The notes under the pieces are model-generated. The model had not been told where the DNA came from. It saw nothing but the letters and a program-made list of their open reading frames with translations, and did not search any database. Made by a program: the position numbers and the translations under genes. Shown one piece after another: positions 15,547 to 19,089 of a stretch of 19,089 nucleotides of DNA. The DNA comes from Burkholderiales bacterium. GTDB lineage: Bacteria; Pseudomonadota; Gammaproteobacteria; Burkholderiales; Burkholderiaceae. The first letter of the stretch is position 1; each line of letters begins with the position of its first letter. The DNA is taken from assembly GCA_903643055.1 (NCBI GenBank), contig CAHJWV010000280.1, positions 1-19,089 of the forward strand, in the 5' to 3' direction.

Positions 15547-15552
15547 TTGCCG

Positions 15553-17055
15553 ATGGACGTCCTGCACAAGCTCGCGTTTGGTTTCGAACACGCACTGACC
15601 TGGCAGAACATCCTGTTCTGCGCCATCGGCTGCACCGTGGGCACGCTGGTCGGGCTGTTGCCGGGCCTGGGCCCGCTCGCAACGATCAGCATCCTGCTGC
15701 CGCTGACCTATTCGATCCCGACCAGCGGCGCGCTGATCATGCTGGCGGGCATTTATTACGGGGCGCAGTATGGCGACAGCGTGAGCGCCATCACGATGAA
15801 GATCCCGCATGCCAGCAGCATCGTGGCCTGCATCGATGGCTATCAGATGACGCTCAAAGGGCAGACGGGCCTCGCGCTCTTCACGGCAGGCGTCTCCAGC
15901 TTCATCGGTGGCACCGTCGCGATCCTGGTGTTGTCGTTCCTAGCGCCAACGCTGGGTGATGTCGCCTTCCTGTTCGGGCCGGCCGACTATTGCGCGTTGA
16001 TGTTGGTCGGCTTCGTCTGCGTCAGCTTCGTCACCACCGGCAGCCTGCTCAACGGCATGGCCATGTGCCTGATCGGCGTGCTGCTCGGGCAGATCGGCAC
16101 CGACGTCAACAGCGGCCAGCCGCGCTTCACGATGGACCTGCCCTTCCTGGCCGAAGGGGTGGGCCTGGTCAGCATTGCGCTGGGCTGCTTCGGCATTGCC
16201 GAGATCACCAAAAACCTCGACAACCGCGACGAGCGCACGCCCTTCAACGGCGCGATCAAGCTGATGCCGACCTGGGCCGAGTTCAAGCGCATCATCCCGA
16301 GCGCACTGCGCGGCAGCGTGATCGGCTCGATCCTGGGCATCCTGCCCGGCGGCGGCCCGGTGATTGCGCAGTTTGCCGCCTATGCGGTCGACAAGAAAGT
16401 GAGCAAATACCGGCATGAGATCGGCTCCGGCGCGATCGAAGGCGTGGCCGGACAGGCGGCTGCCGACGAGGCCGCGGCGCGCACCAGCTTCATCCCGCTG
16501 ATGAGCATCGGCATTCCCGAGAACGCCGTGATGGCGCTGATGATGGCGGCCTTCATCATCATGGGCATCCAGCCCGGGCCGAACATGATCGCCGGCCACC
16601 CCGACCTGTTCTGGGGGCTGGTGGCCAGCATGTGGGTCGGCAACTGTTTCCTGATCACGCTCAACGTGCCGCTGGTGCGCTACTGGCTGTCGGTGTTCAA
16701 GATCCCGTATGCAGTGCTCTTCCCGTCGATCCTGTTCTTCTGCTGCATCGGCACCTTCAGCGTCAACAACAACCTCGACGACATTTTCATCACCGCCGTG
16801 TTCGGCTTCGCCGGCTACATGTTCATGCGGCTTGATTTCGATGCAGCGCCATTGATGCTCGGCTTCATCCTCGGCCCGATGCTGGAAGAGAACCTGCGGC
16901 GGGCGCTGCTGCTGAGCCGCGGGCACTTCGGCGTTTTTTTCACCCGGCCGATCAGCGGCACCCTGCTGTGCCTGATCGGCGTGTTCATCGCATGGCAGGT
17001 GCTACCGTCGTTTGCCAAATCAGCAAAGCGCGCGGTGCCGGCCCGACGACGGTGA
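15553..17055 (+). CDS. tctA: Tripartite tricarboxylate transporter large permease TctA
   Basis: Encodes 500 residues from the ATG at 15553; the frame is open to a TTG at 15547, but MDVLHKLAFGFEHALTWQNIL is the family start. This is the large, roughly 12-helix inner-membrane permease (DUF112/TctA) of a sodium- or proton-driven carboxylate importer that takes substrate from a periplasmic TctC protein. The two inverted-repeat halves each carry the family loop: GLLPGLGP (34-41) and GILPGGGP (262-269). Other typical segments are ITMKIPHASSIVACIDGYQM and the soluble NRDERTPFNGAIKLMPTWAEFKR. Length and motifs are intact, no frameshift. No tctC is in the window. Expression depends on sequence upstream of the truncated tctB. 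Confidence 0.95.
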   Translation: MDVLHKLAFGFEHALTWQNILFCAIGCTVGTLVGLLPGLGPLATISILLPLTYSIPTSGALIMLAGIYYGAQYGDSVSAITMKIPHASSIVACIDGYQMTLKGQTGLALFTAGVSSFIGGTVAILVLSFLAPTLGDVAFLFGPADYCALMLVGFVCVSFVTTGSLLNGMAMCLIGVLLGQIGTDVNSGQPRFTMDLPFLAEGVGLVSIALGCFGIAEITKNLDNRDERTPFNGAIKLMPTWAEFKRIIPSALRGSVIGSILGILPGGGPVIAQFAAYAVDKKVSKYRHEIGSGAIEGVAGQAAADEAAARTSFIPLMSIGIPENAVMALMMAAFIIMGIQPGPNMIAGHPDLFWGLVASMWVGNCFLITLNVPLVRYWLSVFKIPYAVLFPSILFFCCIGTFSVNNNLDDIFITAVFGFAGYMFMRLDFDAAPLMLGFILGPMLEENLRRALLLSRGHFGVFFTRPISGTLLCLIGVFIAWQVLPSFAKSAKRAVPARRR

Positions 17056-17078
17056 CCCAGCCTATTTGCTAACGCGGT

Positions 17079-18131
17079 TCATGCGCGGCGCGGGCCGAAG
17101 GCAGCAGCGAACTCCCGCGTCAGCTCGGTGGCCGAGATCTCCTTGCAACCGGTGGCGTTCTGGCCTGACCACAGCGGCGAAAAATCGCCGCTGCCCTGGC
17201 GCTCGGCCTGCGCACGCAGCGGCGCCATCGCAGCCGCGGCCAGCGGAAAGGCCGGCAGCTCGCCGTCCAGCTGCTGCAGTTCACGGATGAAACGATTGAC
17301 GATGCCGCGCGCCGGCCGGCCGGTGAACAGGCGCGTCAGTGTCGTCAGCCGCGCGGCATCGCTCTTCAGGGCCGTGCGGTGCACCGCGCTCGTCGTCGTC
17401 TCCGGGCACAGCAGATAAGCGGTACCGATCTGCACACCGGCCGCCCCAAGCGACAGCGCCGCTTCGATGCCGGCCCGATCGGCCACGCCGCCGGCGGCAA
17501 TCACCGGCACGCTCACCGCCTTCACCACCTGCGGCAGCAAGGCGAAGGTGCCCAGCTGAGCCGACAGGTCGTCAGATAAAAAATGACCGCGGTGGCCGCC
17601 GGCCTCCAGGCCTTGCGCGATGACCGCGTCAACGCCTTGCGCCGCCAGCCAGCGCGCCTCATCGACCGTGGTGGCCGACGACAGGATCTTCGCGCCACTG
17701 GCGCGCACCCGCGCCAGCAGGTCGGTCGTCGGCAGCCCGAAATGAAAGCTCACGACAGCAGGCTTCAGTTCCTCGACCACCTCGGCCATCGCGGCATGAA
17801 ACGGTACGCGCGGCGGCACGGCCGGCAGCTGCGAAGGGTCGATGCCGAACTCGGCGTAGTAAGGCGCCAACGCATGCCGCCATGCCGCCTCGCGGGCTTC
17901 GTCGGGCTCGGGCGCGGTGTGGCAAAAGAAGTTCAGATTGAAAGGCCGGTCGGTGGCGGCCCGGATCGCAGCCACCTCCTGGCGCACCGCGTCGGGCGTC
18001 AACATCGCACAAGGCAGCGAGCCCAGCCCGCCGCCCTGGCATACCGCCGCCGCCAGCGCACTGCCCTGCACGCCTGCCATCGGTGCCTGGATGAGCGCAA
18101 TCTCGGTGCCGAACCCTTGCTGCCAGTTCAT
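17079..18131 (-). CDS. Nitronate monooxygenase-family FMN protein (2-nitropropane dioxygenase-like)
   Basis: Encodes 350 residues. A TIM-barrel FMN enzyme; class members oxidise nitronates such as propionate 3-nitronate, protecting against toxic nitro compounds, while some relatives are enoyl-ACP reductases. Seen: APMAGVQGSALAAAV (16-30) at the barrel start, QGLEAGGHRG (173-182) containing His180, the position of the catalytic/FMN-proximal His in class I enzymes, PVIAAGGVADRAGIEAAL (209-226) and GAAGVQIGTAYLLCPE (229-244) for FMN phosphate binding. The ATG at 18131 has AAGGAG 5 nt upstream. It converges with tctA across a 23-bp gap and lies downstream of the hybrid kinase gene on the same strand. 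Length is ordinary for the family. The substrate is not predictable. Confidence 0.92.
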   Translation of the reverse strand: MNWQQGFGTEIALIQAPMAGVQGSALAAAVCQGGGLGSLPCAMLTPDAVRQEVAAIRAATDRPFNLNFFCHTAPEPDEAREAAWRHALAPYYAEFGIDPSQLPAVPPRVPFHAAMAEVVEELKPAVVSFHFGLPTTDLLARVRASGAKILSSATTVDEARWLAAQGVDAVIAQGLEAGGHRGHFLSDDLSAQLGTFALLPQVVKAVSVPVIAAGGVADRAGIEAALSLGAAGVQIGTAYLLCPETTTSAVHRTALKSDAARLTTLTRLFTGRPARGIVNRFIRELQQLDGELPAFPLAAAAMAPLRAQAERQGSGDFSPLWSGQNATGCKEISATELTREFAAAFGPRRA

Positions 18132-18202
18132 TCGAACTCCTTGTTCAATGCCTCGCTGCGAACAAATCGGCTAACACAACACCATCACGCAGCATCAACT
18201 GA

Positions 18203-18226
18203 CCGGCCTTTTCCTTGAAAGACCGG
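18203..18226 (-). terminator. Small hairpin downstream of the hybrid kinase gene
   Basis: CCGGCCTTT (18203-18211) and AAAGACCGG (18218-18226) pair with one mismatch around a 6-nt loop, 15 bp beyond the kinase stop and before the start of the nitronate monooxygenase gene. There is no T-tract on the minus strand; weak terminator candidate. Confidence 0.3.
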
Positions 18227-18241
18227 CGGCGCTGACCCGGC

Positions 18242-19089
18242 TCACTGCTTCGCCGTCGCCCGCACGCCCAGCTTGAAGCCGATCATCGCGCGCAGCTTGT
18301 TCGGCACCACCGGCTTGATCAGCACATGGAAATCGTTCGCTTGCGCCGCCGATTCATGGCCGGTCATCGTGCTGCCGGTAACGAGGATCGCCGGCACCTT
18401 GGCGCCGAAACGATCACGCACGGCCTGGATGGCTTCCAGGCCGGTACGCCCCTGCTCCAGGCGGTAATCGGCAATCAGCAGATCGGGCGTGATCGCGTTC
18501 TGATCGGCATTCGCAGCCCAATTGCTGACGGCGGCCACGCTGTCGAACAGGGCCACCGTCGCACCCCAGCCGCTCAGCAGCACCTCCAGCCCGCCGCGCA
18601 CCGAGGGTTCATCTTCGACGACCACGATGAGGCGATGGTCGAGCGTCAGCCCCAATTGCCCTTTGCCGGGCAGCGCCGCCGCCTTGGCACGCGGCGCCTT
18701 GCCGATCGGCACATGCAGCGTGAACACCGTGCCGCGGCCCGGTTCGGAGCGCAACGACATCGGCGCCTGGATCAACTCGGCCAGCCGCTTGACGATCGCC
18801 AGGCCCAGGCCCAGGCCCTTGCGCTGCTGCGGAGACAAGGTCTCGTGGTACGGCACTTGGTAGAACTCTTCGAAGATGCGCTCTTGCTCGCGCTCGCGAA
18901 TGCCGACACCGGTGTCCCACACCTGCAGCAGCAGGCGCTCGCCACGGCGGCGGCAGCTGACCAGCACCGTGCCATCGTTGGTGTAGCGGATCGCGTTCGA
19001 CACCAGATTGCGCAAGATGCGTTCGACCAATAACGGGTCGGCGAAGATGTTGCGGGCGTGGCCGCGAAATCGCAGCGCCAGGCCTTTCT
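18242..19089 (-). CDS. Hybrid histidine kinase, C-terminal part with receiver domain (partial)
   Basis: The frame is open to the right edge of the window, so the gene starts outside it; about 281 residues are visible. First comes the HATPase domain: FADPLLVERILRNLVSNAIRYT (N-box, about 18980-19045), WDTGVGI (G1, about 18900), then QQRKGLGLGLAIVKRLAE (G2). After a short linker there is a receiver domain: acidic pair in VVVEDEP, phospho-acceptor Asp in LLIADYRLEQG (codon 18467-18469), the Thr/Ser switch in ILVTGS, and Lys in VLIKPV. So this is a hybrid sensor kinase passing phosphate His to Asp internally, probably then to a phosphotransfer protein or another regulator. Sensor input and HisKA are outside the window. 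Two open genes on the same strand follow, the first being the nitronate monooxygenase, 110 bp away. Confidence 0.92.
   Translation of the reverse strand, partial: KGLALRFRGHARNIFADPLLVERILRNLVSNAIRYTNDGTVLVSCRRRGERLLLQVWDTGVGIREREQERIFEEFYQVPYHETLSPQQRKGLGLGLAIVKRLAELIQAPMSLRSEPGRGTVFTLHVPIGKAPRAKAAALPGKGQLGLTLDHRLIVVVEDEPSVRGGLEVLLSGWGATVALFDSVAAVSNWAANADQNAITPDLLIADYRLEQGRTGLEAIQAVRDRFGAKVPAILVTGSTMTGHESAAQANDFHVLIKPVVPNKLRAMIGFKLGVRATAKQ

Noticed and set aside
1..19089. Mobile elements, tRNA or rRNA genes, phage genes
   Set aside because: No transposase, integrase, terminal inverted repeats, tRNA cloverleaf or rRNA sequence was recognised; no gap longer than about 265 bp is left without a gene.

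Overview
This 19.1 kb window is GC-rich chromosomal DNA, almost certainly from a betaproteobacterium of the order Burkholderiales (Rubrivivax/Leptothrix/Methylibium-like). Evidence: strong G/C bias at third codon positions; a DUF3460 protein next to scpA; mrp divergent from a gene block leading into metG; and a Tct tricarboxylate-transport locus with a divergent sensor kinase. I see no rRNA, tRNA, CRISPR array, insertion sequence, integrase or phage gene.

Left part (1-5640), mostly minus strand: the 3' end of a UvrD/Rep-type helicase (+), a small conserved hypothetical (-), dcd (dCTP deaminase, -), a membrane-anchored C13 (legumain-like) cysteine peptidase (-), two tandem Mpo1-like/DUF962 membrane proteins (+) separated by a long hairpin, a short 8/9-bp tandem repeat at the end of the second, and mrp/apbC (Fe-S carrier ATPase, -).

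Middle part (5892-14234), all plus strand: a JmjC-like cupin-fold protein with an altered metal-binding triad, metG (methionyl-tRNA synthetase), a conserved protein of unknown function, a DUF3460 protein, scpA (condensin kleisin subunit), then bioB, panB and panC. The last three make biotin and pantothenate; bioB and panB overlap by 4 bp and are probably co-translated, while panC follows after 168 bp with its own promoter-like sequence.

Right part (14288-19089): the most unusual spot. A TctE-like sensor kinase (-) lacking its whole sensor/membrane half abuts, head to head and with no intergenic DNA, a TctB-like gene (+) lacking its extreme N-terminus. tctA follows intact. In the canonical layout tctD and tctC, plus the missing ends of tctE and tctB, lie exactly between these two points, so one internal deletion (or an assembly misjoin) at about 15140-15150 explains the arrangement. 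The transporter would then lack its periplasmic binding protein and response regulator at this locus. Beyond tctA lie a nitronate monooxygenase-family gene (-) and the C-terminal part of a hybrid histidine kinase with a receiver domain (-), running off the window.

Most of the window is ordinary housekeeping and cofactor metabolism. The items worth a second look are the tct junction, the His-to-Gln change in the cupin protein, the tandem Mpo1-like pair and the membrane C13 peptidase. I found no convincing evidence of a wholly new multi-gene system.
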